Origin: Cordia subcordata
Lineage: Eukaryota > Streptophyta > Magnoliopsida > Boraginales > Cordiaceae
NCBI GenBank assembly: GCA_028554755.1
Contig: JAPTOF010000008.1
Span: 15,419,001 to 15,483,000, forward strand
DNA length: 64,000 nt
Reading direction: 5' to 3'
Under the pieces are notes generated by a model. That model searched no databases. It was not told the origin of the DNA and saw only the letters and a list, made by a program, of their open reading frames with translations. This document shows, piece by piece, positions 1 through 10,724 of this stretch; the first letter of the stretch is position 1; each line of letters begins with the position of its first letter. The position numbers and the translations under genes were made by a program.

Positions 1-500
1 GTCACCTAGAATCCTAACTAGCTAACCGTATAGCCCTAAGTCATACAGACCATATGCCGTGGCTCTAGGGGTCGACACCTAGGGACGAATTTGTACTAAG
101 GCTTAAGGTGCAATTAGGAGACTAGATGAGAGCAACCCAGTTTAATCCATCAAGCAACTCTAACAAGAAGTAGTAATCACCCATTTGCAAGATGTAATCA
201 CCCTATTCCCTATTTCCACATGTTAGTATCCCCTTAGATCGCTTGATTCCCCCATCACACACACACCACCTTTTTTTTGTCTTTCCTATAGCTTAGTTTT
301 ATCTTTCTTGAGCTCCCCTCAAACCAAAAACACCAAAAAGATTGTAGTTAGGACCCTACCATGTAGCTCTTTAGGACGTACTTAGGTTAGAACACTGTAT
401 TTAGGCCTCCTGTGGATTCGACCCCACACTCGCACACACCGTACTACACACGACCCGTGCATTTGCAGGCTATTTAGGCTTGTGCTCAAATAGCGTATCA
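1..500 (+). repeat. End of an Athila-like LTR (Gypsy-4), cut by the window edge
   Basis: The order of blocks matches the second half of the Gypsy-2 LTR (22680-23209): a 'cacctag' block, a block with 'gtcgacacctaggga', then the closing 'cccgtgcatttgcaggct' stretch, ending in GTATCA at 500. No Asp-tRNA primer site follows, so this is the 3' LTR of a plus-oriented element or a solo LTR. Its start and target duplication lie outside the window. Confidence 0.7.
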
Positions 501-1518
501 AGAAGATTTGAAATTCTTTTAAGAAGATTTGACAATATAGAATAATTTCAAAATGAAAGAGAAAGTCAAAGATTTGCTTTTAAAAAACTTTCCAAAAGTA
601 AGCAATCAATTATATTCTCAAAAGATTTCAAGATGCAACTTTATGACTTATGAAAAACATGTTTTAAGGATTGAAATATGATTTTGGAAAAAATAGATGT
701 TGAGGATTAAAAAAATTCTAAAGGGTTTTGAGCTTTAGGTGTGAACTCAAGGATATACGCAACATAGAACAATGATGTAGGAAACAAGCCAGTACCGCTT
801 GTGATTTCATGTCTCTGGCCTTATATCTCCCCTTGTCTTTGACTTGAGAATTTTTGTGTATGGACATCCATCTTTTATCCTCAAATCCACGAGCTCTTTC
901 ACAAGCTTCCATAAGATTATACTTTGCAAAAACATAGCTCATAAAAAAGGAATAATCCATATACAATCTTTATGAAGCATTCAATCCATAGAAAAATTCA
1001 TTCATTAAAATATAAGCAATTTATAAAATTTATCTAAAGCTCATTTAGTCAACGCTTTCATTCATAGCCATATAATTTATACAACTCATGTTTATAACAT
1101 ATCATTATGAGTCATGGCTAATCTTTTACTTACATCATCAAAACATTAATTGCAAATCATATAATACCAATATGCAAATATCCAATCATAATCAATCTAC
1201 TTTCAACATATCCAAATATATCTCAATCAATCCAATTTACATTTAATGCATTCACACCAATAAGTCAATATTTCACTTTTAAAGATTTTGTACAAATATA
1301 TTTACCATGTAAACAATCAATCCCAAAGCCAAACAAGTGTGCATTTAAGTATATAAACATATTAGAATCAACACACTTGATAATCACAAGTTTTCTTGAT
1401 GTGTTATCATCAAAATCATATATTTATCATAAAGCCAACACATACACAAAGATTCTCTGAGTGACCCTTTGCTCAAATCACAAGTTAGTCACTTTGCATC
1501 CTTTTGGGACTCATAAAA
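501..1518 (-). repeat. Distal part of the Copia-4 LTR (minus strand), no gene
   Basis: AT-rich sequence without credible coding. It is continuous with 18040-18926 once Copia-1 and its TAAAA target duplication (1514-1518 and 18035-18039) are removed. That places it in the downstream part of a minus-oriented LTR whose start is at 18926. The far boundary near 501 is not certain, because Gypsy-4 may itself be inserted in this LTR. The 82-codon open frame at 718-966 is not convincing. Confidence 0.45.
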
Positions 1519-2470
1519 TGTTAGGAATAGTTTCCTAAAGTCAGTCATCTATTGTATTTCTAGAGTTGTTTACACATGAGTTATGTTAATAATATTTGGC
1601 CATTACATCATATTGCACCATCTTCTCTTATTTTGATCATGATGTAGTTCCTTAGAACAATTGTATGGGATCATGTGAATGAGGCATGGTTTGATTGTTC
1701 TTAAAATCTGTTCATAACCGAATGATGGAATTGATACTAGGACGTCAATTCCTTCTAGTAGAGGTTATTGTTTGTCACATGGGTTGGTCTTCCTCATGAC
1801 CAATGGGTGTTGAGACACCGATGTGACACACAGGTAAGGTGTGGAGACACGCTTACTAAACATGACTCATTTACAAGCATCGTATGATACTTACCCTACT
1901 GTCAAAGGATTGCTTGTGGTGCACATGGTTGTAGTATTCCCTTCAACCTGAGACCGCCGTAGATGCTTGCGAATTACTCCTCGTACTTTGGTGCCGGACT
2001 ACCCGAATTTCCAATTTGGTGACGAAGGGTTACTGGGTGCGTGCAAGTGTCGTGAAGCTAATGTGCAGGACAAGATGGGATTGACCTACTCCGGGTGTTG
2101 GGAGAATGATGCTCCACCTAGTCCTAACTCGTTAAGTCTTTGGCCAAAGCTTTCTGTGTGATGTGTCATGGAGACATGTCGTGATAAGTCATGACAAGAT
2201 TAGGACTTAATACGGAATAACTAATTAGGGGTTTGACAGTTGACCATGCTCCTAGGGCTGTTTCGGAATATCGAGGGTCATAAGAGATATGACATAATGC
2301 CCAAGTTCATTGATAGTTGTCTTGCAATTTTTCAGCTTATCCAGACGTTGGGAGCCGTTGCTAGACGGTATCTCTGATTAGTACAGAGATTGTCTTTGTA
2401 TTACCAGCTTAAGTTTGAACCTACGGAGTCACGCAAAAGGTCAAGAATTTTATTGATGGATTGGTCTAAT

Positions 2471-2569
2471 ATATTTAATTGAGAATTAAATATTCCATTA
2501 TTTAATTGTGAATTAAATAAAGGAATTAATAATTAGTGTATTTGAATATTTAATTAGAAATTAAATATT
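2471..2569 (+). other. Three AT hairpins in the Copia-1 LTR
   Basis: Three near-perfect inverted repeats follow one another, each with a 3-nt loop: arms 2471-2480/2484-2493 (10 bp, loop gag), 2498-2507/2511-2520 (10 bp, loop gtg) and 2545-2555/2559-2569 (11 bp, loop aga). They share the core TTTAATT/AATTAAA. In the 3' LTR (17471-17560) the first two persist, but most of the third is lost. Confidence 0.8.
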
Positions 2570-2770
2570 TCATATTAATTATTAAAAGTTCACGAATTTA
2601 ATTTCATCTATTTTCTGCTAGCACAGAAAATGTGGCATGAATTAAATCTTGGGCTAAATGGATTAAAAAAATAAATAGAGATTTAATTTATAATTGGGTT
2701 AAAAGGTTTAGGCCCAATTGGGTTGGAGGAAATAAGTCTGGGTCTTATGAAAGCCCAACTCCTTTTGTTC

Positions 2771-2778
2771 TATAAAAG
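2771..2778 (+). promoter_or_regulatory. TATA box of the Copia-1 5' LTR
   Basis: TATAAAAG follows a pyrimidine stretch about 280 bp before the LTR end, the usual U3/R position. The 3' LTR has 'tatgaaag' at the same place (near 17756), so that copy has lost the box. Confidence 0.6.
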
Positions 2779-3050
2779 GAGAGGTATTGTACATATTTTT
2801 CTGTTAGAGTTTTCAGTTTTTCCTACAGAGAAAAAATATTCCTCCTCCCTTAAAAATCCTTAGCCTCCATCATTATTTCTTGGCTGCGTACGAAGAGAAG
2901 GAAGATCAAGCTTCCGCAAGGCTACTTGTCAAGAACACATATTCGTGTCACGAATATCCAGGTACTAATCATGTTCTTTATGAATTTTTTAATTTATAAG
3001 AGCCTGATCCTGGAAGAATTTGTGAAAAAGTTTTGCAAAATTCCTTTAAT

Positions 3051-3062
3051 TGGTATCAGAGC
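3051..3062 (+). other. Copia-1 primer-binding site (initiator Met tRNA)
   Basis: TGGTATCAGAGC lies two bases after the 5' LTR end. It is the standard complement of the 3' end of plant initiator Met-tRNA used by Ty1/copia elements to prime minus-strand DNA. Confidence 0.92.
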
Positions 3063-3063
3063 C

Positions 3064-3900
3064 AAGGCTCTTTATATATATTTTTATTGAGTTTATTGCA
3101 CAATAATTAATTGTATATGAGATATACATAATTGTCTTGATGTTTTTCGTGTTTTTCTTTTGAGTTAGACATGATTTATTGCATTTATTGTACCTGTCAT
3201 CTATATTTTTCGTCTCATTATTTATGATGAAAACAAACGATTTGCTATACCAAGCAAACTAGATGCTATGGTTTAGTGGTAGAGTGTCCAGGATGATACT
3301 AATGAGGTCACGGGTTTGACTCTCTCCAAAAACAAATTTTGTTCTTTTGCGGATAATTTGTTGTTTAAAAAATTTTTTTGTTATTCCAAAGGTTTGAACC
3401 TATGACATTAACCACCAATGCACAAAGTCTTTACCACTTGGCCTACAACAGTTTCTATGCTCATATAAACAAAATAGCTTTGTTATTGTTTTAGATTTTT
3501 GAGTTTATTAAAAAATAAAAAAAAAACACATTATGTAGCTTGGAGGTTTCGAACGTGCATTGGTAAGCCCTAATTTGTTAATGAGATTCATAAAATTTGA
3601 TATGCTATTGCACGCTCATTAATTTTTAAAAAAAATGCATTTATGTTGTTGCTAAGTTTCGAACTTGCATGTACAACTTGAGATTTGCTCACTCTTACCA
3701 GCCCAACTACTGGTAAGCCCTAGTGCATGAATGTGATTCATATCTTTTATATGCCAGTCGCGCAAGTAATTAAATAAAAAAAAAGTGAGCTTTATGCTAC
3801 TGCCTAGTTTCAAACCTAGGACATATTGAATAATATCTCAACGTATTTACCATCTATGCTGCATGACTCTTTGTGTTAGAATATTTATTCTTTAATTTAA
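3064..3900. repeat. Copia-1 leader, first part: several degenerate tRNA-like modules
   Basis: Noncoding. A tRNA-like stretch on the plus strand (about 3266-3328) has an A-box-like 'tggtttagtggtagag' and a B-box-like 'gggtttgactctc'. On the minus strand, similar A/B pairs occur at about 3390-3450 (A 'taggccaagtgg', B 'ggttcaaacc'), 3655-3720 (B 'agttcgaaac') and 3795-3870 (B 'aggtttgaaac'). Parts of 3540-3640 and 3655-3780 are also direct repeats sharing 'tggtaagcccta'. None folds into a convincing working tRNA; they look like SINE heads or tRNA relics. Positions 3900-4880 are AT-rich with no gene. Confidence 0.5.
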
Positions 3901-4883
3901 ATACTACTACTATTGGCATAAATAATACTGTATAGTTTAATTAGAGCATATGTTAATTAAATTATATATATTTATTAAATAGTTTATTAAATGCCTACAA
4001 ATTATTTTATGTGATAAAATTGATTTGTCCTTTTCAATAAATATTTGATATTTATTTTAAAATCCATTATTTGTCAAAAATATGTTTTTGACACCCAATT
4101 AGTTTTTTTAAATTATTTTTTAATTAATTGGGTAGGCCCAATTTTTTTTGAAAAAATTGTTTTTTCATCCTAATAGTCTCAAAATTAGTTTATTTAATTG
4201 GGAAAGTCTCTAATTTGTCAAAATTGAGATTTTGACCCCAAATAATAAAAAAGGAGTTTTAATTATTTGGTAAGGTCAATTTAATTTGATTAAATTTATC
4301 TAATTATTGTGCGATAAAATCATGAAAATATTTATGCTTTTTTATTTTGATGTATGACATATTATGAGGTGGTTATGGGCTTGCATATCATGTTTATTAT
4401 TACATTTTATTTATTAATTATTGTAATTAATTTATGGATTTTAAAATTGGGCTTGCGAGCCCGGCCTTCTCTTTAATTTGGTTGTAAAATCCCTCTCCCA
4501 AGTGATGTATCCCCTCCTTTAGAAAGAGTTCTTCTTTATATGATGCAGTTAGTAGGTTTTAGCACTATCGACAAGAGAAACTGAAGACCACGAAGCTGAA
4601 GGCTTAGGCCTGTCCAGGTTTCCCAAAAATTAAAATGTAATAATTTAGTTTTGCATGATAGAGTGGCACATGATGGCTTTAGTGGGCCATATTAGGAAGG
4701 CCCATAACCACCTGTATGTGCTTATATATGTTGTTTTGTATGCCAATCAATTAATTAAACTGGATAATTAATGATTTGGCTATTAAACAAGCACGCTCTT
4801 TTAGTCAAACAAATCCCCTAAAATTTATTAGGTCCTTAAAGTGACTTGGACATAGGGATGTCCAAATCATTGCCTCCCATTAA

Positions 4884-5227
4884 AGTAAATGATAATGGGC
4901 CCAATACTCTAATAAACGTTATAGGCCCTTAGGCCTGACTTTTATTAGAATATTGGGATTATTATTTACTAAATGAGACCCTTGGAATCCTTTCAGACTA
5001 ATGAGTAGGTGGGCCGACCTCAGTCAAGTCTACTCATTGGTGTCGAAGGAAAACCTTGGGAGTTCATGTTAAAGGTTTGACCTGACCAAGCTTTTCAGTG
5101 GAGGACCTTAGTCCTGCTGAAAAGATGCTTGGGACAGAACAAAATACTGGGAGTTACTTGGGGAAGTAATTGGTTGTGAACCTACCAAGCGGTGTCCATA
5201 GGTTGGCCGGCCTCAGTTAGGCCTATG
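4884..5227 (+). other. Copia-1 leader, structured RNA segment (four stem-loops)
   Basis: Four strong stem-loops lie just upstream of gag. (1) 4884-4916 with 4941-4970: about 28 paired bases with a GGG bulge. (2) 4997-5008 with 5030-5041: 12 bp. (3) 5086-5098 with 5117-5132, an outer stem CCAAGC/GCTTGG plus TTTTCAG/CTGAAAA, capped by AGGAC/GTCCT (5102-5115). (4) 5197-5202 with 5222-5227, whose loop holds the palindrome GGCCGGCC (5205-5212). Loops 2 and 4 share the sequence GGCCGRCCTCAGTYARG. The placement between primer site and gag fits a packaging or dimerisation signal; that role is inference. Confidence 0.6.
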
Positions 5228-5424
5228 TACATTGTTTTGGATCTCGGTACCCACTAAAGAGGTCTATTTTTCGGAAACCCTTTTGGGCTGTAGGTAGGGG
5301 CTAACAGTCTGAACAAAATAGTAGGAGGATCCATTAGATATTGGCTCATATCTTTTGGAAAAATTAATAACTCATATTTACAATAGATTATTTATTCTTT
5401 TTATGTAGATTATTTGTAGATTTA

Positions 5425-6240
5425 ATGGCTAACACATTATCTTTAAGATCACTATTGGATTGTGAGAAGCTCCCTGGGCCCAACTTTGATAGTTGGTATC
5501 AAAGGTTGCGCATTATGCTTGAACATGAACGTATCTTGTATGTTCTTACTAATCCAGCACCTGCGGAGCCTGCTGCTACTGCACTTGCAGGGGATCAAAA
5601 ACGCTATCAAAAATGGCTTGATGATAGAGTCACAGTTCGCTGCATTATGAGGGCAGCAATGAATGACGAGTTTTGTTGCAAGTTTGAGGATTCACAGCCT
5701 GAGGCTATCATTCAAGCATTGAATGAGTCATTTGGCACATCGGATGATGCTGAAAGACATAGAACCTCATGTGCTATTTTTGGCACTAAGATGAAGAAAG
5801 GCACATCAGTTACCGATCATGTATTGTACATGACAGAAAACATTGAGAAGTTGGCTAAGCTAGGCATTCCACTTCAGGAACAGCTTGGCAAGGATGCCAT
5901 TCTTAACTCATTGCCTCCATCTTTTCTTCCCTTCTTGAATCAGTTCAAGATGAATAAGCCTGTTGTTATCTACCACGGGCTACTAGGACTGTTACAAACC
6001 TTTGAGAGAGATAACTTGCTCCTAAGTAAGCCTGTTAATGTAATGGGAGGTGCCTCATCCTCGAGACGCAAAGGTTTTAAGTAAGGCAAAAAGAAGAACA
6101 AAAATGCGTCCAAAGCTTGAGGTGGGATTAAGAAACCCACATAGCAGCAAAACCAAGCTCGCAAGCAAAAGGTTGATAAGAGCCCAGTAGAGTATTTCTT
6201 CTGTAAGCAGCTTGGACACTAGAAGAGGAATTGTCCTCAG
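5425..6240 (+). pseudogene. gag: Copia-1 gag (capsid), with damaged zinc knuckle
   Basis: The frame opens at ATG 5425 and runs 219 codons to a TAA at 6082. It matches the copia Gag layout: an N-terminal 'GPNFDSWYQRLR' motif (residues about 18-29) and a helical UBN2-like capsid region with 'AILNSLPPSFLPFL' near residue 160. The same frame continues past the stop through further TGA and TAG codons to a degenerate CCHC knuckle near 6197-6235, 'FFCKQLGH' then a TAG then 'KRNC', whose first cysteine is missing. Gag would package the RNA in cytoplasmic particles. The stops separate the capsid from its nucleic-acid-binding tail, so the product is non-functional. Confidence 0.88.
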
Positions 6241-7966
6241 TATTTGACGTCCATAGATCCAAATAGGCCTAGAAGAAAGCAACAGGTTGCTCAGCAAGGT
6301 ACATATATGATTACTCCTTGCAACTTCAGTGTCATAGAGTCTACTACCTATGTATTAGATACAGACAGTCCTTATCATATTTGCAATTCATTGCAAGGGC
6401 TACAGGTCAGTAGGAAGTTCAAAGACGGAGAGCGATACCTGAGCGTTGGCAATGGGAATCTTGTTCTAGTACTAGCGTTAGGGTGTTTATCTCTAGCTAT
6501 CAATTCTATGAACTTAAGTCTTTCTGATGTTTTCTTTTGTCCAGATTTTGTTTTAAACATTATTTCAATTGGGCTGTTAGCCCAAGATGGATATTCCTTT
6601 AGAATTTCCAATAATGGAATTGACATTATTTTGAATAATGTTTGTATTTTTATTGGACGATTGAAACATGGGATTTGTATTTTGACACAGCTTGTGCACA
6701 TCTTACATGTTAGCAATAAATGTCCCAAAATAGGAACTACTTCAGATATATATCTTTGGCACTGTAGACTTGGTCATATTAATAAAGATAGGATTAACAA
6801 GTTGGTCAAGGAAGGGTTTCTTGACATTAGTGATCCTAAATCACTACAGACTTGTGAGTCTTGTCTACTTGGAAAAATGACCAAATCCCCTTTTACTGGA
6901 AAAGGTGATAGAGCTACAGAACTCTTGCTCCTTATACATAATGATGTCTGTAGACCCATGAACACTAGTGCTAGAGGTGCGTATTCCTACTTCATTACGT
7001 TCACTGATGACCTATCTAGATATGGATATGTCTATTTAATGAGACATAAATCAGAGTCTTTTGAAATGTTCAAGAGATACAAGAGTGAGGTAGAAAAACA
7101 AACTGGAAAGAGTATTAAGATCCTACGATCTGATCGTGGAGGAGAATATCTTTCTAATGAGTTTTTAAGTTACCTAGAAGAGAATGGGATTCTCTCGCAA
7201 TGGACTCCTTCAGGTACACCACAACATAATGGTGTATCTGAAAGGAGAAACCGAACACTGTTAGACATGGTTCGATCCATGATGGGACGCACGGATCTCC
7301 CTATATCCTTTTGGGGATATACTCTTGAGACAGCCGCACATGTGCTGAATAAAGTACCTAGCAAGTCAGTAGAAAAGACACCATATGAGATGTGGCATGG
7401 TCATAGACCAGTACTCTCTTACCTCAAGGTTTAGGGGTGTTCGGCATACGTCAAGCGTCTTCAGACTGATAAGCTAGAACCAAAATCTGACAAATGTAGA
7501 TTTGTAGGATACCCTAGAGAGTCTAGAGGATACTACTTCTATCATGATGAAGAACAAAAGGTGTTTGTTGCTGCTAAAGCAGTCTTTCAAGAGAAAGAGT
7601 TTCTCGAACAAGAGAGAACTACCTCTACTATTGACCTTGGTGAAGGACAGACACCTTCAGTTGAACATACAGGACAGGATGAGGTTAGAGAACTAGATCC
7701 TGAAGCTACTATAGAGGTATCACTTAGGAGATCTAGTAAAGTACCTTGTCAACCAATTAGGTATGGATTCCTGGTTCGAGATGGTGATCCTATCGAACTA
7801 GATGAGAATGATGAGGATTCGATCACCTTTATGGATGCCATGCAAAGGCACGACTTCGAAGAATGGCTTAAGGCCATGGAATCTGAAATGGAATCCATGA
7901 AAATCAATAATGTGTGGACATTAGTTGATCCACCTGAAGGGGTTAAACCTATTGGGTGTAAATGGG
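6241..7966 (+). pseudogene. pol: Copia-1 protease and integrase region of pol
   Basis: The longest open part is 6244-7434 (396 codons). In order it has a protease motif 'YVLDTDSPYHICN' (the expected D-T-G has become D-T-D), a pre-integrase zinc finger ('LWHCRLGHINKDRI' then 'CESCLLGK', near 6755-6890), and the integrase core with aspartate in 'IHNDVC', aspartate in 'RSDRGGEYLS' and glutamate in 'NGVSERRN'. A TAG at 7432 interrupts the frame after 'PVLSYLKV'. The same frame continues 7435-7966 with the integrase C-terminal region and the start of reverse transcriptase ('PIGCKWV'), where Gypsy-1 has inserted. Integrase would join element DNA to the chromosome. The protease change alone should abolish processing. 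Confidence 0.9.
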
Positions 7967-9745
7967 TGATGTCTTCTTAGGAGTGCAAGTTTTAAAAGAC
8001 CCGCAAGCGTACGGATCGTGCAATACAGTGTTTACAAGTGCGGGTGTCGAACCACAGGGAGGCGTGAATATCGTGAATGTATCCTATGCTTGGTGTCCTA
8101 AAAGAGCTAAAAAGAAAGATCTAAACTAAGTGTACTTTTTCTTGTGAAGGTTTGGATTGTCGGGAGCTCTAAGTAAATGAAAAAAAACTAAACTATGAAT
8201 AAAAACAAAAGGGACGCAGGTTGATTAAGAAGAAACTAACAATTGGAAAGGGATTAGGGTGACTTGGACTTATGAATGGGTAACTCCATACTCAAATGCT
8301 ATGGGATTAAGGGATGATGGCTAACTATCAAAAGTGCTCTTAACTAGGTTGTTAGTTAGTGTCCTGATTTCCCCCTAGGACTCGGTGCGGGTCCGTCCCT
8401 AGGCGACGTCTCCTAGAGCTACGGCGCTGTCCTTATGACCTAGGGCCTCAAGAGGGACTAACTAACTTCCTAGGTGGCTTAGAATGAACCTACCCTAGTA
8501 CCTAAACCGTTGGCTGGGTTTAAAGCCAAGACCTAGTGTTGCTAAGGTCGACTAAATCTATCCTGAAACCTATTGGCTGGATTTAAAGCCAAAGGAAACT
8601 CGACCTAGATTAGCCCTAAATTATACTCCGTCATTCTAAGATCACTACAGCAGGATTTGACTAACATTTATACACATGTGATATTGAAATTATGCTTGTT
8701 ACTAGGCATGCAAATACGCATATAGACATGAATAAAAGCACTACCCACTTCATAACATCCATGTATAAACACATAGACATGAGTACAACATGGATTAGAT
8801 GTGTTTAGTAACAAACAAACTTCAATTAATATATATATGTGCTCATCTAAGTATTCTATCAACCACATAGACATGAATGAAAGAACACCCAATTAAACAA
8901 CACAAATCAAAACATATATATATATATATATTCATTCAGCCATCATATCCCATATCATAAGAGTATAAAATTAACCCATTACATAAGCTTTATCACCCTA
9001 TACAAGCCTACTCAGACATAATAGAAAATAGAATGAAAGAGATATAACGAAACTCCCCTTTCATCCTAGCGATTTTAGAACACAGCTTGTAAACAATCTC
9101 GATTCCAAAGCGTTTGAATCCTCTAACGAAACTTGGTTCTTCATGAAAAGTATGTGAAAAGGGTGTGTGAGGCGGCTAGGGAATAGGGTTAAGTGTGTGT
9201 GAGAATAGGTGTGAAGTGTGTGTAAAAAAACTCCTCTTCTTTTCTGCTCCGCATCGGGCTTTATTTATAGATTCGCGCATAGCCGGTCGACCGTCTAGGT
9301 CGACCGGCCTCTAAATACTCGACCGGCTTTCTTCAAGGGCTCTGGAGTGGCGGTCGGCCGACTCTTGAAGGTCGTCAGGCTTTTCGAAGCTCTGGAGTGG
9401 CCGGTCGACCTCGTCGGTCGACCGGCTATTCTTCCTTAGCGTCCGGCTGACTTCCTTCATCCAATTTTTCGTCATTTCAGCCTTTAGTCTTCTCCCTTAG
9501 ACCCGTGTATGTCCTATCTTCATCACCTTTCATTGTTCAATCTTTATCTTAACCCAAAATCACCTGAATCATTGAAAATAAGCTATTAGTGTAGCATTTT
9601 ATCTCTTAAACTCAATATGCACATTTATTCACACTTAAGCCTATTCCTATCAAAAGTACTACACTAATGCATCATTATAAGCATTCAACACCTCTAAAGT
9701 ATAAGTAAATGGCGATGCACACACACACCAAATCACAACTCATCA
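7967..9745 (-). repeat. Gypsy-1 3' LTR (left copy)
   Basis: Reads TGATGTCTTC...CTCATCA on the plus strand. It contains a TATA-like box read on the minus strand (9261-9270, 'ctataaataa'), a cluster of GGTCGACC palindromes (about 9281-9430), paired 'TTGGCT...AGCCAA' hairpins (8510-8529, 8573-8592) and an (AT)n run near 8917-8934. Confidence 0.92.
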
Positions 9746-9782
9746 ACACCCCCAAACCTTCTCCTTGCTTGTCCTCAAGCAA
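9746..9782 (-). other. Gypsy-1 3' polypurine tract and adjoining hairpin
   Basis: On the minus strand a hairpin TTGCTTG-AGGA-CAAGCAA (plus positions 9765-9782) is followed by the purine-rich 'aaggtttgggggtgt' ending at the LTR start (9745). This is the standard plus-strand primer place. Confidence 0.8.
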
Positions 9783-10140
9783 GCTTAATCTTCAATTTTA
9801 TTTCTAAAGCTGATACAATGGATTGCCTAAAGGACTGACTCGCTATCAGTATTAATTTGAGAAACATGAAGGGGCATTCCTATTGTGAAGAGATCCCTAA
9901 GCCTCTTTGGATCTTCCCTCTACTCATAGGGGGTCTCGTTCCTCATGGGAATTTCCCAAGTAGCCAATCCACCACAAGCCTAGGATTCTAACTCACGCAC
10001 TCGGGATATTGATATTTCATGCTCCCTCAACTGACATGGCCTCCCTAACATACACCAAGCCTCAAAGATAAGAAGAGAGAGTATACAGACACAACGGCTT
10101 TTTATAAGCCTTATTCACATGTCTACAAAGACGATAACTT

Positions 10141-10171
10141 GTGCTAAGTTGACATTGTGTGACTTATGCAC
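10141..10171 (-). other. Conserved 31-nt hairpin, Gypsy-1 copy
   Basis: Stem pieces GTGC/GCAC, AAG/CTT and an inner TGACA/TGTCA-type stem around a short loop, with two single-base bulges. This copy has one changed base in the inner stem. It lies 396 bp from the 3' LTR. The copies at 44862-44892 and 29895-29925 sit at almost the same distance. Confidence 0.7.
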
Positions 10172-10687
10172 TTATTCACTAACTTTTAGGTGCCTTTGGC
10201 TTTTTCTCTTTTTCACTTCATTCATAGAATTTTGCACCTTTTTGCCTTTTTTTTTTCAATCAATTTTTTTTTTTTTCATTTTCATTGTATTGAATTCTCA
10301 AAAAGGAAGAAAAAGAAAGGCTTAGGCATATCAACAAGAACCAATCAAAGAAGAGGCACTCACATCAATAACCCTTTTTCAATACTCTTTCCTACCAAGC
10401 TATGGGGTGGCTACAAGGGTTATTCTTTTGAGGTTCTCACTCCCCACAACTTTTAAGGGCATCCCCTCCAAGACTTAGTTTTCAAACCACTTTATTCCTT
10501 CCCCCACAATGCTTCTCATCTTCATAAATCAATAGAGTCAATCACAAAAGCCAATGCACTGATCAACAAAGAAATAAATGACTCTATATGCAACAAAATT
10601 GAAAAATTTTCACCATTTAAACGCATTTAAACGCATGATGCAATCTACCCTAAGTAAAATATAACAAGAAAGAAAACTAAACTCTCA

Positions 10688-10724
10688 CACCCCCAAACCT
10701 AAACTTTGCTTGTCCTCAAGCAAA
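10688..10724 (-). other. Gypsy-1 internal copy of the hairpin/polypurine signal
   Basis: On the minus strand TTTGCTTG-AGGA-CAAGCAAA (8-bp stem, plus 10705-10724) is followed by 'gtttaggtttgggggtgt'. It closely repeats the LTR-adjacent signal at 9746-9782, about 940 bp away. Equivalent copies exist in Gypsy-2 (44329-44376) and Gypsy-3 (30412-30444 and 35978-35995). Confidence 0.75.

Larger units (their letters stand above)
1519..3048 (+). repeat. Copia-1 5' LTR
   Basis: About 1530 bp, beginning TGTTAGG and ending in CCTTTA just before the primer site. It is repeated at 16520-18034. It holds a TATA box (2771) and three AT-rich hairpins. The small open frame at 1967-2161 recurs in the other copy at 16967-17161, but is only conserved LTR sequence. 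Confidence 0.92.

Noticed and set aside
1967..2161. 64-codon frame recurring at 16967-17161
   Set aside because: Both lie at the same place in the two Copia-1 LTRs, so the similarity reflects LTR duplication. Start is TTG and there is no domain.
3266..3330. Possible tRNA gene
   Set aside because: A- and B-box-like words are present, but the acceptor and anticodon stems do not pair convincingly; treated as tRNA-derived.
10119..10456. Phe-rich open frames
   Set aside because: Translation of a pyrimidine-rich run in the noncoding 3' module; equivalents at 29828 and 44655 are frame-inconsistent.
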